A stretch of 62,202 bases of DNA from Vicinamibacterales bacterium (GCA_958296065.1 CATQHX010000061.1:1-62202); one strand, 5' to 3'. Positions 16,455-25,775 are shown, counted from the first letter of the stretch. Numbers and translations: made by a program. The notes: a model not told the origin generated them from the sequence alone.

Positions 16455-17450
16455 ATGCCGGCGCGCCCGTCGTTTCAGGAGTACTTCACGGTGACGCTGC
16501 CCAACGCGTCAGGCGCGCAGACTGGGAACGGCGACCGCAACCGGCACGATCGAGAATCGCGAGACGCCGACGCTGGCGATCACGGGCGGGCGGGGCAAGG
16601 AAGGCGACGACAGCGGCATGTACATCATGTTGGTAGGCGGACGGTAGCCGCCGGCCTCCCAGTCTGCCCAACTGCCCGCCGCCGGCTCAGGTAGTTTTCC
16701 AGCGCAGCGTTCGCCCCGAACACCGCAAAGGCGATGTCCGGAGCGATGCTGTCGAGCGGATACGGGATGGCAGTCTGCTGACCGGCTCCGACGTCACCAT
16801 CAACCGGAACGCCGGGCCGGGAACCTTCTCAGTGTGGAGCCGCGGCTCGAAGTCGAGCTTCTCAAGCCACACCGAAGCGGCGACGTCCGGACGAAGATGG
16901 TCGGTGCGCCGACTACACCCGCGGGAAGCTCATCGCGGACGTCTCGCGGTCGCACTGCTGCGGCCCGGGCGATACGAAGGGGGACGCCGGCGGCGCCGCT
17001 ACGTCGGCCGTCACCGGGCTCTACCCGTGGATCGGATACCGGGCCACCGAGCGCATCAGCGCCTGGGCCGTGGGCGACTACGGGGCCGGAGGCCTGGTGC
17101 TGCGGGCGGAGAACGCCGCGCCGGTCCAGAGCGGCCTGTTGATGGCGCTGGCGGCGGCGGAAATGCGCGGGACACCAGTCGCCGGCGACGAAACCTTTGA
17201 GTGCGCCTTCAAGGCCGCTGCCCTGTGGGTCGGAACGAGGGTCCACGGGTCAGCGGGACCCGGCGGGCGGCTGCAGGCAGCACGGGCCGGGGTGACGCGG
17301 CTGCGGAGGGCACTCGAAGGCTCGAACACGTTCCGGATGGGCAGGTGCAGGTCGCCGCAGCCGAGCGTGGAATTCGGACTCCGCCAAGATGGCGGGGCGC
17401 CGAGGTCGGCAGCGGCCTCGACGTGGGCGGCGGCGGTCCAGCGTGGCGGC
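16455..17450 (+). pseudogene. Calx-beta / autotransporter-like barrel protein, C-terminal part, frameshifted
   Basis: Several plus-strand frames give consecutive pieces of one large surface protein. At 16480-16650 there is the end of a Calx-beta repeat ('TVTLPNASGAQ', then 'LGTATATGTIENRETPTLAI'). From about 16740 a barrel-like C-terminal domain follows: 'GPGTFSVWSRGSKSSF', 'GDVRTKMVGADYTRGKL', 'SAVTGLYPWIGYRATERISA', 'YGAGGLVLRAENAAPVQSGL', 'FKAAALWVGTRVHGSAGPGG', 'VTRLRRALEGSNTF' and 'PSVEFGLRQDGG'. At least four frame changes are needed, and similarity stops near 17450 before the last strands. The family is typical of outer-membrane repeat proteins in marine and sponge-associated bacteria. 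The remnant at 20480-21071 may come from the same protein. Confidence 0.72.
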
Positions 17451-17882
17451 TATTCTGCTCGCCGCTGCTGCGCGGGCGTGGAGGCGTCGCCCGGCTGCAC
17501 CGGCCGGTCTTGGGGGCTGGACCGTCGGATCGCCTCCCGGCTGGGTCGGCTTGCGGTCGGCTGCGCCGGCGTCGAGCGTCTCTGGCAGTTGTTGTTGCTC
17601 GCGCTCGGCGCGGCGGTCGCGGCTGATCTGCCGACCGGAGTCGACGCGCTCGTCGTTGAACGCCCGCTCGATGGCGTCGATGTCGCGCGAGGCAGGCCGC
17701 CGGCTGATCGCGGGGCGTCGCTCGGCGCTCGAGCTGCTCCGGGTCGCTGGCCGAGCTCGGCGGAGCGTACGGCGCCCGGAATCGCCAGAACGCGATCGGC
17801 GGAGGCGTACTCGCCGCGCGAGTACGCCTCGTTGCCGGCGCGCCGATAGGGTGCGCCGCTGGTAGTGGAAGGCGGTCGAGAT
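17451..17882. other. intergenic stretch, possible coding remnant on minus strand
   Basis: On the minus strand, downstream of repA, one frame reads 'RDIDAIERAFNDERVDSGRQ' and 'ISRDRRAEREQQQLPETLD', which looks like part of a charged coiled-coil protein. It has no start codon that can be defended and no family is recognised. Confidence 0.35.
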
Positions 17883-18740
17883 CTAGCGCGGTAGCGGCGG
17901 TCGCACTTCCAGCCAGCCGTCAGTGACTACGTAGTCGAGTGCCGGCCATCCCGCACTCAGCACACCGAGCTCGCGACTCACGGCGGCGGGCAGATTGCCG
18001 GCGATCTCCGTCGCGCCTTCCTCAAGCTCTGGCCCGAAGTGCTGACGCAACTCCTCCCACGGAATCTGGACAGGCATGGTCAGATCGTGCATGCGATAGG
18101 TCAGCAACAAGAACAGATCCAACCGGAGCAAGGAGCCCAGCGCCGCAGCAAGGACCTCCACCTCCAACGCGACCGGATGGGACTTGATCTCACTGAAGAG
18201 CGCCTCACCAACCTTAATACTGGCAGTCCAGAGCAGGTCCTGTGTCGGATCGTCGGCCTCCCACTGCAGGATGGTACGCGCTGCGGTCGTGTGCGTCATG
18301 CCGGATTCGTTGAGCTCGTCGGAAACCCTCAGATCGACGAAGCAGTCAAAGAAGTAGTGCATCTGGTCGCACAACCCGGTCGTCGAGGCCCATCGGCCCT
18401 CTTGATGGGAACCCGTAACGCCGACCTGCTGCAGGAACTGGTTGAATGACTCCCCGAACAGTACTTTCGGCGAACCCGTTCGTTCGACCTCGGTGCAGAT
18501 CCAGGCAAACAGAAGCCTAAGCCACACGCCGTACGGGAGGTGCTTGCCCACCCTGCACAGATGGTGCTTCAGCGGCCCAATCTGGCGAGTGAAGTAAACT
18601 GCGTCACCCTGGCTGGTCCACGGGAGCGCGCACACGGTGGCCATCCGGCGGATGACTCCCGCCGCTTTCGCGTCGCTGAGCATCGCCGCCGTTTGGAATT
18701 CACCGTAACGGGGTACAAGCCGTCGTCGCGTTGACTGCAT
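17883..18740 (-). CDS. repA: plasmid replication initiator, RepA_C family
   Basis: A 285-residue protein with the RepA_C plasmid-initiator layout: 'CALPWTSQGDAVYFTRQIGP', 'GKHLPYGVWLRLLFAWICTE', 'VLFGESFNQFLQQVGVTGS', 'TTGLCDQMHYFFDCFVDLR' and the C-terminal 'HDLTMPVQIPWEELRQHFG'. In this family it binds iterons and opens the plasmid origin. The ATG at 18740 (MQSTRRRLVPRYG) is preferred; the frame stays open upstream but enters the antisense end of a phosphoesterase remnant. It indicates that the island was a plasmid or plasmid-like integrative element. No iteron cluster is visible next to the gene; the best origin candidate is at 24790-25282. Confidence 0.82.
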   Translation of the reverse strand: MQSTRRRLVPRYGEFQTAAMLSDAKAAGVIRRMATVCALPWTSQGDAVYFTRQIGPLKHHLCRVGKHLPYGVWLRLLFAWICTEVERTGSPKVLFGESFNQFLQQVGVTGSHQEGRWASTTGLCDQMHYFFDCFVDLRVSDELNESGMTHTTAARTILQWEADDPTQDLLWTASIKVGEALFSEIKSHPVALEVEVLAAALGSLLRLDLFLLLTYRMHDLTMPVQIPWEELRQHFGPELEEGATEIAGNLPAAVSRELGVLSAGWPALDYVVTDGWLEVRPPLPR

Positions 18741-18899
18741 TGGCTGGCAACAGAGTCCCACACTCTCTCGACTCGTGTCGCGATCAAGTGTCAAACGGAG
18801 CCTGGTCGACGTCGCGTCTCTCAAGGCGCCGCGAGAATCCCAGCCAGCGGGAAGGTTCTCGTCGCACCACTTCCGGAAGTCGGCCATCGAGTTGAAGGA

Positions 18900-19330
18900 G
18901 CGGCTGGGTCCGGTCGGTCGAGGACGGCCTGTACGTGCGGATGAGCGAGTAGTTCAGGTGCTCTTCCAGCGATCGGCGCCCGGCGTTACAGCGCGGACAC
19001 GGGCTGTGCGGTGATCCGGCTTCGTGCAGCGCGCTTGGTGGTCGCGGTCGTGATTGCCGAGGATCAGCACGCGCCGACCGGGGCAGGTTGCGTACGTCGA
19101 GCAGCAGGCGCCGATTGCGCCAAGCGTTCGGATGCGCCCCGTCGCCCAGGCAGATGATGGTGTCTTCGGGTAGTACCCGGCGGCACATTCGCGGAGCAGA
19201 TGATGGTTCATCTGCTCGACGCAGCGGAACGGCCGGTCCCTGCTGAACACACGGCGCGGTCGTCCAAGTGCAGGTCGGACCAGACCGAGGTGACCGGCGC
19301 CTCGATGACCGGGATCGGATTCCCGCATTG
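18900..19330 (-). pseudogene. metallophosphoesterase remnant (copy 6), several frameshifts
   Basis: The minus strand encodes, in changing frames, 'VTSVWSDLHLDDRAVFSRDR', 'EDTIICLGDGAHPNAWRN', 'GRRVLILGNHDRDHQARC' and 'EEHLNYSLIRTYRP'. These are the DLH, GD, GNHD and C-terminal signature motifs in the correct order. The TH/GHxH segment cannot be read. At least three indels separate the pieces. It lies between the RepA gene and the gene ending at 19342. Confidence 0.78.
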
Positions 19331-19341
19331 CCCACGGCCTG

Positions 19342-20217
19342 TCAATGGATCTTACCCTCTTCATGTCCCTCGCCGCCGTAGGCCTCGCTGGAATCTCGCA
19401 GTCGACGCGCGATGGTTCGCGCGATGGTCTCCATGGCCTGCGACAGCGGCACCCCTTTCTTCGCGGCGTCAAACAGCGCCCCCTTGGCCTCGGACGTGTC
19501 CTCGGTCTTTCGCGCGGTCATGTCGATGACCAACGCCCCCACGACCTGCATCAGGTCGTGGATGCTCATGACGAGCAGGTCCAGATCGGCGAAGGACAGG
19601 CGCTCGCGGATCTTCCAGGGGGCGTTGCGCGGGTCTGTGGTCATCCGCATCATCGCGTCCTGCACGCCTTCCGTATGCTCGACCAACGCCATCAACGCGC
19701 CGCGCAGGGCCGGTGCCGTCGGCCGGTCGTCGGTCGCCCCACCGGCGGACGGCTGCTCCGCGAGCCGCCGCTTTGCGAGAGCGTCGGCGGCGCGCTTCAG
19801 GATGCGGCGTACTTCCTCGTATCCGGCTACCGTTCCGGGCTGATCGTCGATCCCCTGACTGATCCTGTCGTCGAGCGCAGCAACCGCCAGGGAGAGGACG
19901 TCGCTGTCCTGGCACACCGCGAGTCGTTTCGCATAGTCGCGCAAGCTTTCTCGGGGGCACATGCGCAGCGTGTCAGCCCGATCGACCAGCCTGCTGTCGA
20001 ACCCGAATGCAACCAGGACGTGAGGGTCCACCTTCTCGTGGTTCAGAAGGTGGCGTAGCCACAAGATTGCCTGCTGCCTGTGGGTTCCCACCACCTGCAC
20101 GACGCGCTCAATGTGTTCAAGCGCCCTGCGAGCGTCCTCGTCCCCTTCGTCGTTGTAGATCAACCGCGCGAACAGCTCGGCTCGCGCCGCCGCCACCAAG
20201 TCCGGCGTTGTCTGCAT
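19342..20217 (-). CDS. protein with degenerate RelA/SpoT-like HD helices
   Basis: A 291-residue protein. Residues 15-130 align by eye with small HD-domain proteins related to the RelA/SpoT hydrolase ('ARRALEHIERVVQVV', 'AILWLRHLLNHEKV', 'LVAFGFDSRLVDRADTLRM', 'ESLRDYAKRLA'). The metal-binding HD doublet, expected in 'LHDV', reads RH, so hydrolase activity is doubtful. The C-terminal half is helical and unrecognised ('LSFADLDLLVMSIHDLMQVV'). The ATG at 20217 is preferred over an upstream GTG because the family helix starts soon after. It is on the same strand as repA and may have belonged to the plasmid backbone. The HD relation is a pattern judgement, not a search result. Confidence 0.55.
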   Translation of the reverse strand: MQTTPDLVAAARAELFARLIYNDEGDEDARRALEHIERVVQVVGTHRQQAILWLRHLLNHEKVDPHVLVAFGFDSRLVDRADTLRMCPRESLRDYAKRLAVCQDSDVLSLAVAALDDRISQGIDDQPGTVAGYEEVRRILKRAADALAKRRLAEQPSAGGATDDRPTAPALRGALMALVEHTEGVQDAMMRMTTDPRNAPWKIRERLSFADLDLLVMSIHDLMQVVGALVIDMTARKTEDTSEAKGALFDAAKKGVPLSQAMETIARTIARRLRDSSEAYGGEGHEEGKIH

Positions 20218-20479
20218 GTCCCTGCTCCTCACTCCTGTTTGCGAAGGCACGACAACGGCGCCATCGCGTCGAACCGCCTCGACCACGTTCTCGACCTGCC
20301 CTTCGTTCCCGTCGTGGCCGTCTTCTTCGTCCTCTCTCGTGTTGTTCGTTGTGCTCCTTCCTGTTCTTCATGTCCTTGTTGTTCTCGTTCCCGTCCTGCT
20401 CTTCGCGCCCATGGCCTTCGGCCCGGCGGCGCACCAGGTTGGTGCCCTCGCACCGAGGCCGTCGCTCGGTCCCGTGCGC

Positions 20480-21071
20480 CGGGTCGGTCCCCGGCTAGTC
20501 GGAACGGTGGCAACACCTTCACCTTCCACGGTGTCTTCACCCACGAGGTCTCGATCACCCCGGCCGCGATGCGCGACCACGCGTTCACGGTCACCAACGC
20601 CAACGTGACCGCTGCCGCGCTCGTCAACGGCCGCGACGACCGCTGGCTGGTCCCGGCCGGCGACAACGCGGTGACGATCACGCTCCCCGGCAACGGGGCC
20701 TGCGGGGCTCGGCGCAGTCTGTTCGCAGGAGGACAACCCAGTCCCCTTGGGCAACAGCCCCTCGGCCACGGTCGCGCCACCGCCCCCCCGGGGACCCGCT
20801 CACGGCGAGCTTCTCGAACGTGCCCGAGAGCCACACCGGGAGCGATTCCCAGGTCGATCTGACCTTGAGCGAGGCCCCCGACGACGTCGGCTGGCGGAAC
20901 ATCCAGAACGCTGTCAAGGTCACCGGCGGGAGCATTAACCGGACGAGCCGCAAGACCGAGGGCAGCAACGTCGGCTGGAAGCGCAAGGTCCGGCCGACCG
21001 GGACCGGTGACATGACGATCCGGCTGCCGGCGACCACGAACTGCAGCTCGTCGGGCGCCATCTGCACGTGA
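20480..21071 (+). pseudogene. repeat-type surface protein fragment, frameshifted
   Basis: Two copies of an extracellular beta-sandwich repeat are read. The first (about 20500-20700) gives 'NTFTFHGVFTHEVSI', 'AMRDHAFTVTNANVTAA' and 'AVTITLPGNGACG'. The second (about 20790-21068) gives 'DPLTASFSNVPESHTG', 'IQNAVKVTGGSINRTSRK' and 'DMTIRLPATTNCSSSGAICT'. The unit '(L)RDHAFTVTxxxV...ITLPxTTxCxxxGAICT' is common in large secreted proteins with Calx-beta domains. Frame changes occur near 20705 and 20795, and there is no start. It is probably another part of the protein whose barrel lies at 16455-17450, now in the wrong order. Confidence 0.72.
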
Positions 21072-21535
21072 GACGGTCAAAGGCCGGCCAATAGCTCGTC
21101 GGCGGCCCTCGCCGGGGTACCGGAGGTCGTTGAGACCACGCCGACTGTCCGCATCACCGGCGGCACCGGCACAAAGGCGACGACGGCGCCCGCACGCGAA
21201 CATCACGCAGCGGAACCGCGAACCGCGGGGCCACTGGGACAGCGAGACGCTCTTGGTGGAGTCGCGCGACTTCCCGGACCGCCCGCACGACCGGTGGAAC
21301 AACACTTGGCGCACCGCGCAGTGCTTGTTGTGGATGCTCACGAAGTGTGGCCGTCTGGCCACGATTCCATGTATTTGCCGTTCCCGAAGGTGGCCGAGTC
21401 CATCCGGACCGCCGGCTGGGATTCGTGTGCGGACCGTCCGCTTCGGTCGGCGTCCCGCAGCCTCGAGCGCCGCCTTCCGCCCCCACTCCGCTCCAGCTCG
21501 GACTGTTAGCGGCTCGTTTCGGGCGGTCCTTCGAG
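21072..21535. other. intergenic stretch, no supported gene
   Basis: No frame is recognisable on either strand and no start with a ribosome-binding site is seen. It separates the surface-protein fragment (plus) from the retropepsin-like gene (minus). Confidence 0.35.
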
Positions 21536-22156
21536 CTAGTGCGCGGACGGGTTGTCCGGCGTCGATCGTTCGCCCGCGCGCGCCCTGGAGACTCCGTCGC
21601 CTTCTCGTTCCACCGTCCACCGTTGTGGCGGTCGATTCTTCCTGATCGCTTCGACGACCCCGGGTCGGTCGCCGTGTCCGAGGTCCGCGGCGATCGCTTC
21701 GTGCTCGCTGCTTTGTCCCTCTTCATGTTCTCCGGCCCTCACCGCTTGGACTTTCAGGACCGGGTAGTCCGGATACCGGGGCGCCAGCGTGTGGTTCGCG
21801 CAGTCTGCTATCAGGTCGAGCATCTCGAGCACGACTTGGCCGATCAGCGGCTCGCTCCACGGAGGTCCGACGATGCAGTCGGTGACCATTGCCCGGTTCG
21901 CGATCCGGACGGTCACGGGGCCCGCCAGCGGCCGTTCGTCCTGCCGCCCGTCGGCATAGGTCACCACCGCCGCTCCGTGCCGATCCAGCCCGAGGCGTTC
22001 GACGACGTGCTGCGGGAGTACCAGGCTCACGGCTCCGGTGTCGACCCTGCCGTCGACTCTCGTGCGTCGGATGTCGGTCTCCAGCCCGTCGCCTCGGTCG
22101 AAGACGACGCGGTCGCCCGTGTTCTCCAGGGTGACGTTCGAACGGAGCTCTCCCAT
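21536..22156 (-). CDS. retropepsin-like (clan AA) aspartic protease, copy 3 with DTG
   Basis: A 206-residue protein of the same family as 5750-6193 and 6281-6715. Here the catalytic Asp39-Thr-Gly-Ala is intact ('RVDGRVDTGAVSLVLPQHVV'), followed by the conserved 'RPLAGPVTVRIANRAMVTDC' and 'GQVVLEMLDLIADCANHTLA'. It retains the classical residues of a homodimeric retropepsin-like protease. About 60 extra C-terminal residues after 'PDYPVLKVQ' are polar and not found in the other copies. The ATG at 22156 aligns with the other starts. The sequence ATTCGTGTGTT is present 129 bp upstream (22285-22295). Substrate is unknown. Confidence 0.78.
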   Translation of the reverse strand: MGELRSNVTLENTGDRVVFDRGDGLETDIRRTRVDGRVDTGAVSLVLPQHVVERLGLDRHGAAVVTYADGRQDERPLAGPVTVRIANRAMVTDCIVGPPWSEPLIGQVVLEMLDLIADCANHTLAPRYPDYPVLKVQAVRAGEHEEGQSSEHEAIAADLGHGDRPGVVEAIRKNRPPQRWTVEREGDGVSRARAGERSTPDNPSAH

Positions 22157-22299
22157 GGTTCTACCTTCGATGATCTTGTCCGTCCGGTGCTCGCGCCGCA
22201 ACAACCGCGACTACCGCCTCTGCGGTCGTACCACGCTCGCTGATCCGGCCGGATTCTTGTTGATTCCAACAGTTCCGGGCGGCGATTCGTGTGTTCACG

Positions 22300-23720
22300 G
22301 CCGGGCGTTCTCGGTCCTTCGCCGCGTCTGCCAAGCCAGTGTTCGTGGGTTCGGTCGGCTCCATTCCCGTGGAAGTACACGGTGCGGCAGCACCGCCATG
22401 CTGCTCTGTATGCGTGGCCCTTGCGGGCCGCGTGCGATTACCGGGGCGCCGCTCTCCAGACGCCGCTTGGCGAGGCCGTTCTGGTCGGCGAACCTCCTCA
22501 TCTTCTCCAGGTGCGACTGCGCGTCCATCCACTCGACGAGTACGTGGTGGACTTCGCTCGTTGCGCTTCCTTCCTGGTACCTCGTCAGCAACTCGCCGAA
22601 CCGGCCGTCCAGCAGGTGCGGGTAGCGGTTCCCTTCGCTGTGCACGAGCCTCTCGCCTATGGGCTCGTGTCGTTCCTTCTCGCGGCGGCATTCTCCCCGT
22701 AGACGGCGATGAGCAGGGTCTCCTCGACGGCGTCGAGAACTCCGCGGTCGTGGCCCTTGGCCGCCAGCGGCGCCATGATCTGTGCGTCGCTCTCGGTCGG
22801 CTTCGTCGGCTGCGACCCCCTCTTTGGCTCTCCGATCGTCCTGGTTCTCGGCGTCCATTGGACTGCCTCGCTCGTCGCCTCCTTCGCCCGACGCAACCCG
22901 CCTCGAGCGCGCCACGAGCCGACGATTCGCCGGCGTCCCTGCGCCTCTCCGATCCGCATCGCTCGGTGCACGCCGACTCGGGCCGAGCACCTGGCCACAG
23001 CCCTTCGTAGCTGAACGTCCTTTCCCCCATCGTCAGGCTCCTCGAGCCGTCCGCCCCGCACGGCAGCCGGTGGTCTCCCACCACCCCGTGCCGTTCCGCG
23101 GCGCCGCTGGGTCTCCCCGTGCCCAGGGCTCGGTCCACGAGATTCCCAAGCGCGGGTGTCGCGCCCGGCCGGTTCCCCCGCCATTCCTCGCGGAGTCGGC
23201 GCTCGTCGAGCCAGGCTTCGCGGCCGCCCTTGGCCGGCCGCAGCCCGACGCAGTTGCGGCTTGCGAGTCCCTTGTTCATCCGGGAGACCCCGTAGTGTCC
23301 CGGTCCGATGTACCCGGCGCAGGTCTGCGTCGTCGCCAGCGCGCGGAGCCAGTCGTCGCTTTTCGCCTCGGCGATCGCGTCCAGCTTCACGTCGCGGGTC
23401 TTCGACGCCACGAGCATGTCGATCCCGTCGGGTGTCCACTCAACCTCGTCGGGCGCTCTTCGTCGGCGTGCCCGGCGGGTCGCAGGAACGCCAGCGACTC
23501 TTCGTCGAGCCCACCAGGGGCCACGGCGTGTCGTTCCGCCAGCGCCCGGTCAGTGTCCGCAGCAACTCCTTCCAGGTCCTGCGGCGCTCCGGTATCTTCT
23601 TGATCCCTTCCTTCGCGCAGACGAGCGCCGCCAGCTGTACCAGCACGGTGTGCCAGTCATGTTCCTGGTGCGCCCGCAGCGCAGGCAGGTCGGCGATTCG
23701 GTCCGCGGCCAGCCGCAACG
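22300..23720 (-). pseudogene. Cse1/Cas8e-like (type I-E CRISPR) gene remnant
   Basis: From 23718 down, minus-strand frames spell the N-terminal half of a Cse1/Cas8e protein: 'RIADLPALRAHQEHDWHTVL', 'VQLAALVCAKEGI', 'TPWPLVGLDEESLAFLRPAG', 'TPDGIDMLVASKTRDVKLDA', 'DDWLRALATTQTCAGYIGPG' and 'HYGVSRMNKGLASRNCVG'. These match the family blocks (LRPHQ.HAWHAFLVQLAAL, DVLVTAKNHDVK, LQTM.GF.GxGNYGIxRMNGG) in order. Frameshifts fall near 23515 and 23455. After about 23060 the similarity is weak; 'YPHLLDGRFGELLTRYQEG' (about 22620-22560) may be the C-terminal helical bundle. No other cas gene is recognised in the window, so this is a relic of a Cascade operon. Confidence 0.62.
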
Positions 23721-24696
23721 TCCTTGTGCACCTGTCGCCCCCGTCTCTCCGTGTCGTGCCTCGGCTTCCGGCGCCGTAATCCCAGACGCCGTCCGCGTTC
23801 TCGGCCGCCGCGTCCTTTCCAGCTCGGGGCCTCTGCTCTTTCCGGCCGCGCGCGGCGGCCGTGTCGTTTCCCGCGTCGGCAGCGCTCTGGCTGCCTTGCC
23901 GGTTCGCCTGGCTCCCGAATCGTGTCGCCGGGCAGCCGGATGTTCCCGAGGGCCTCTTCCGGCGGCGCCTTGTTGGGCTCGTGCCGTTCTTCGGCGCCCC
24001 TTCCGGTGTGCTTCTCTCGTCGCGACCACCACCAGCCGCTCGGCTCTCTCCCCGTCGACCGTCTGGGCGTCGTACAGCTCCGCGAGCGCCACAGCCGTTG
24101 TCTTCGCGTGTCCGCTGCGCAGCCACACTCCGGCGGTCAGCTCCGTGTCGAGAAGTCTTGCGCCCCCCCGTGCCGGCGATCGCCGCCGCCGCCTCCTCGA
24201 ATGCCGTCTCGGCGTGCCACATGGCGATGGTCCAGCTTTCGAGTTTCCGCCCGGGCCGCAGTCCCACCCAGCCGTCGGGCCCTGCGTGCCTCCGACCGCG
24301 TTCGCATCGGCGGGCGATCCTCACCCGCACGTCGCAGCGAACCGGCGCGAGCAGTCCCGCGCCGGTTCCGGCGAACGTGACCCCGTCAACGTCTATCGCC
24401 ATCAGGTTCAGGCCGATTTCCCAGTCTTCGGCCGGTTCGGTGGCGCCGAGTGCTTCGCTCGCCGCGCGCAGGCAGTGGCCGAGTCGGCGCGCCGGCGCGA
24501 GCCCCTCGAGAAGTCGGAAGGTCGCCAGCGCGCGATCAACGCTCAAGCACGCCTTGGCGGCTTCCGCTCTCGCCGACGCGCTGCTCGCGATCGCGATCAG
24601 GTGCTCGCGGCCGCCGCGGCATGCGGTCCACCCGGCGCGTGCTCCCCACCCGCTGCCTGCTGCCGTCTGCTCTCCTACGCGCAGTGCGTGACCCAT
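23719..24696 (-). CDS. uncharacterised frame upstream of the cse1 remnant
   Basis: A frame opening at the ATG at 24696 (MGHALRVGEQ) runs without stop into the cse1 remnant. Its middle section is protein-like: 'DRALATFRLLEGLAPARRLG', 'WEIGLNLMAIDVDGVTFAG', 'KLESWTIAMWHAETAFEEAA'. After about 24150 another frame ('LTAGVWLRSGHAKTTAVALA', 'LYDAQTVDGERAERLVVVAT') looks more natural, so a frameshift is likely. No domain is recognised. The fusion to cse1 in one frame may be accidental in GC-rich DNA. Confidence 0.4.
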
Positions 24697-24789
24697 CTGC
24701 CTCCTCGGATTTCGCCGCCGGGTCGGCGGCTTGGCTCGTTTCCCCCGCGGCCTGTCGCGGGGTGTTTCGGCTAGGGGCAGGACTTGCAC

Positions 24790-25282
24790 CTAACCCTGTT
24801 CCGGAGCATGTCCGGAACAGGAACAGGAGAAGGAGCAGGCGACTAGCTAGGCGCATAACAAATTAGGGTCATAACCCGGAGAAGGGTTATAACCCCCGCC
24901 TTCCCGCAGGGAAAAATGCCTTGGAGCGACCACGTTTGCGTGGTCGCTCACCTACGTACCACTCTGGTACGAACTTATGCTCCTTGTCCAGGTCATGGCC
25001 CGGACTATTGCCCGCGCCGCACCGCGTGCGGCACGGCTCCGAATTAGGGCAGCAGGTCATAACATGCGCCTAACCACGCGCCGAAAGAGTACCGCGTAAG
25101 GGCCGGAAAGGGGCCCTGCCGAGCGCAAACATCGGCCCAAATTCGGGTCATGTCAGGGTTAGGAGCATGTGTTAGGAGCATCTCCGGGTTATGCTCCTAG
25201 TCACCTAGTCGCCCAGGCGATTGTCCGGCGCATGCACTAGGAGCAGGAGCAGGTCCTGCTCCTGGCCTATTGGAGGTGTCTT
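24790..25282. other. AT-richer non-coding segment with hairpins and short repeats; candidate plasmid origin
   Basis: This stretch is poorer in GC than all around it and has stops in every frame. It contains GGGTTATAACCCC and related (TC)ATAACCCGG words (24867-24898), a 26-bp hairpin (GAGCGACCACG, loop TTTG, inverse arm, about 24925-24950), GTACC-ACTCT-GGTAC (about 24956-24970), GCCGCAC-CGC-GTGCGGC, several copies of TAGGAGCA on both strands (25160-25250), and the palindrome AGGAGCAGG-T-CCTGCTCCT (about 25243-25262). A ribbon-helix-helix gene starts immediately after it. Such an arrangement is typical of a replication origin or partition site, but no iteron set is proven. Confidence 0.5.
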
Positions 25283-25456
25283 GTGGCTCTCAGAAAGACC
25301 GTGATCTTCCTTCCGCCGGCGGTGCTGGCCGCCTACGACAAAATGGCTCGCAGCGTCGGAGTCTCCCGGTCCGAGGCCCTGCGGCTCGCTGCCGAGACGG
25401 CGCTCGGCTCCGTGCGCGAGATTCTCGGCGCGAGGCTGGCGCATGCGCGGCCGTGA
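25283..25456 (+). CDS. ribbon-helix-helix DNA-binding protein
   Basis: A 57-residue protein starting at GTG 25283 with GGAGG about 8 nt upstream. It reads 'LRKTVIFLPPAVLAAYDKMA' followed by 'VGVSRSEALRLAAETALGS', which is the beta-strand, helix, turn, helix pattern of Arc/CopG proteins; the strand residues K-T-V-I-F would contact DNA. It lies directly downstream of the hairpin-rich segment 24790-25282, so it is a good candidate for the protein that binds that segment (copy-number or partition control). The gene is intact although the DNA to its right is heavily decayed. Confidence 0.72.
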   Translation: MALRKTVIFLPPAVLAAYDKMARSVGVSRSEALRLAAETALGSVREILGARLAHARP

Positions 25457-25489
25457 CGGCGGCGCCGCATATCGAGACCAAACAGGATC

Positions 25490-25775
25490 GACACGCGCCT
25501 TGCTGATCACCTCGTAGTCGATGTCGACGCCGATGATCGCGTTCGCTCCGAGGTGGCGGCGCTCTCTTTCGGGGTCCTTGAACGCCAGCTGGCGCGCCTG
25601 GTTCATGGCCTTCTCGCAGGCCGCCGGGCGTCCCGCCGCCGACGTCGCGGATGGACGCGAAGTAGTCGCGGAAGAGATGTATGCGCCGACGATGGCCTCG
25701 CCGATCACGATGTTGTGGTTACCGCAGGATACGCAGGCCCTCGATGTAGCTGGTCGTCGTCCGGGATCATGCCGG
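25490..25775 (-). pseudogene. YbjQ-family (UPF0145) remnant, several frameshifts
   Basis: Changing minus-strand frames give 'TTTSYIEGLRILRYHNIV', 'IGEAIVGAYI', 'RDYFASIRDV', 'GRPAACEKAMNQARQLAFKD' and 'HHLGANAIIGVDIDYEVISK', which together cover a complete YbjQ domain (about 105 residues) from its first strand to the GVDIDYE motif. Frame changes occur near 25730, 25670 and 25570. The family is a small pentameric fold of unknown role. Two further 5' pieces of the same gene lie at 26415-26530 and 27785-27860. Confidence 0.75.
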
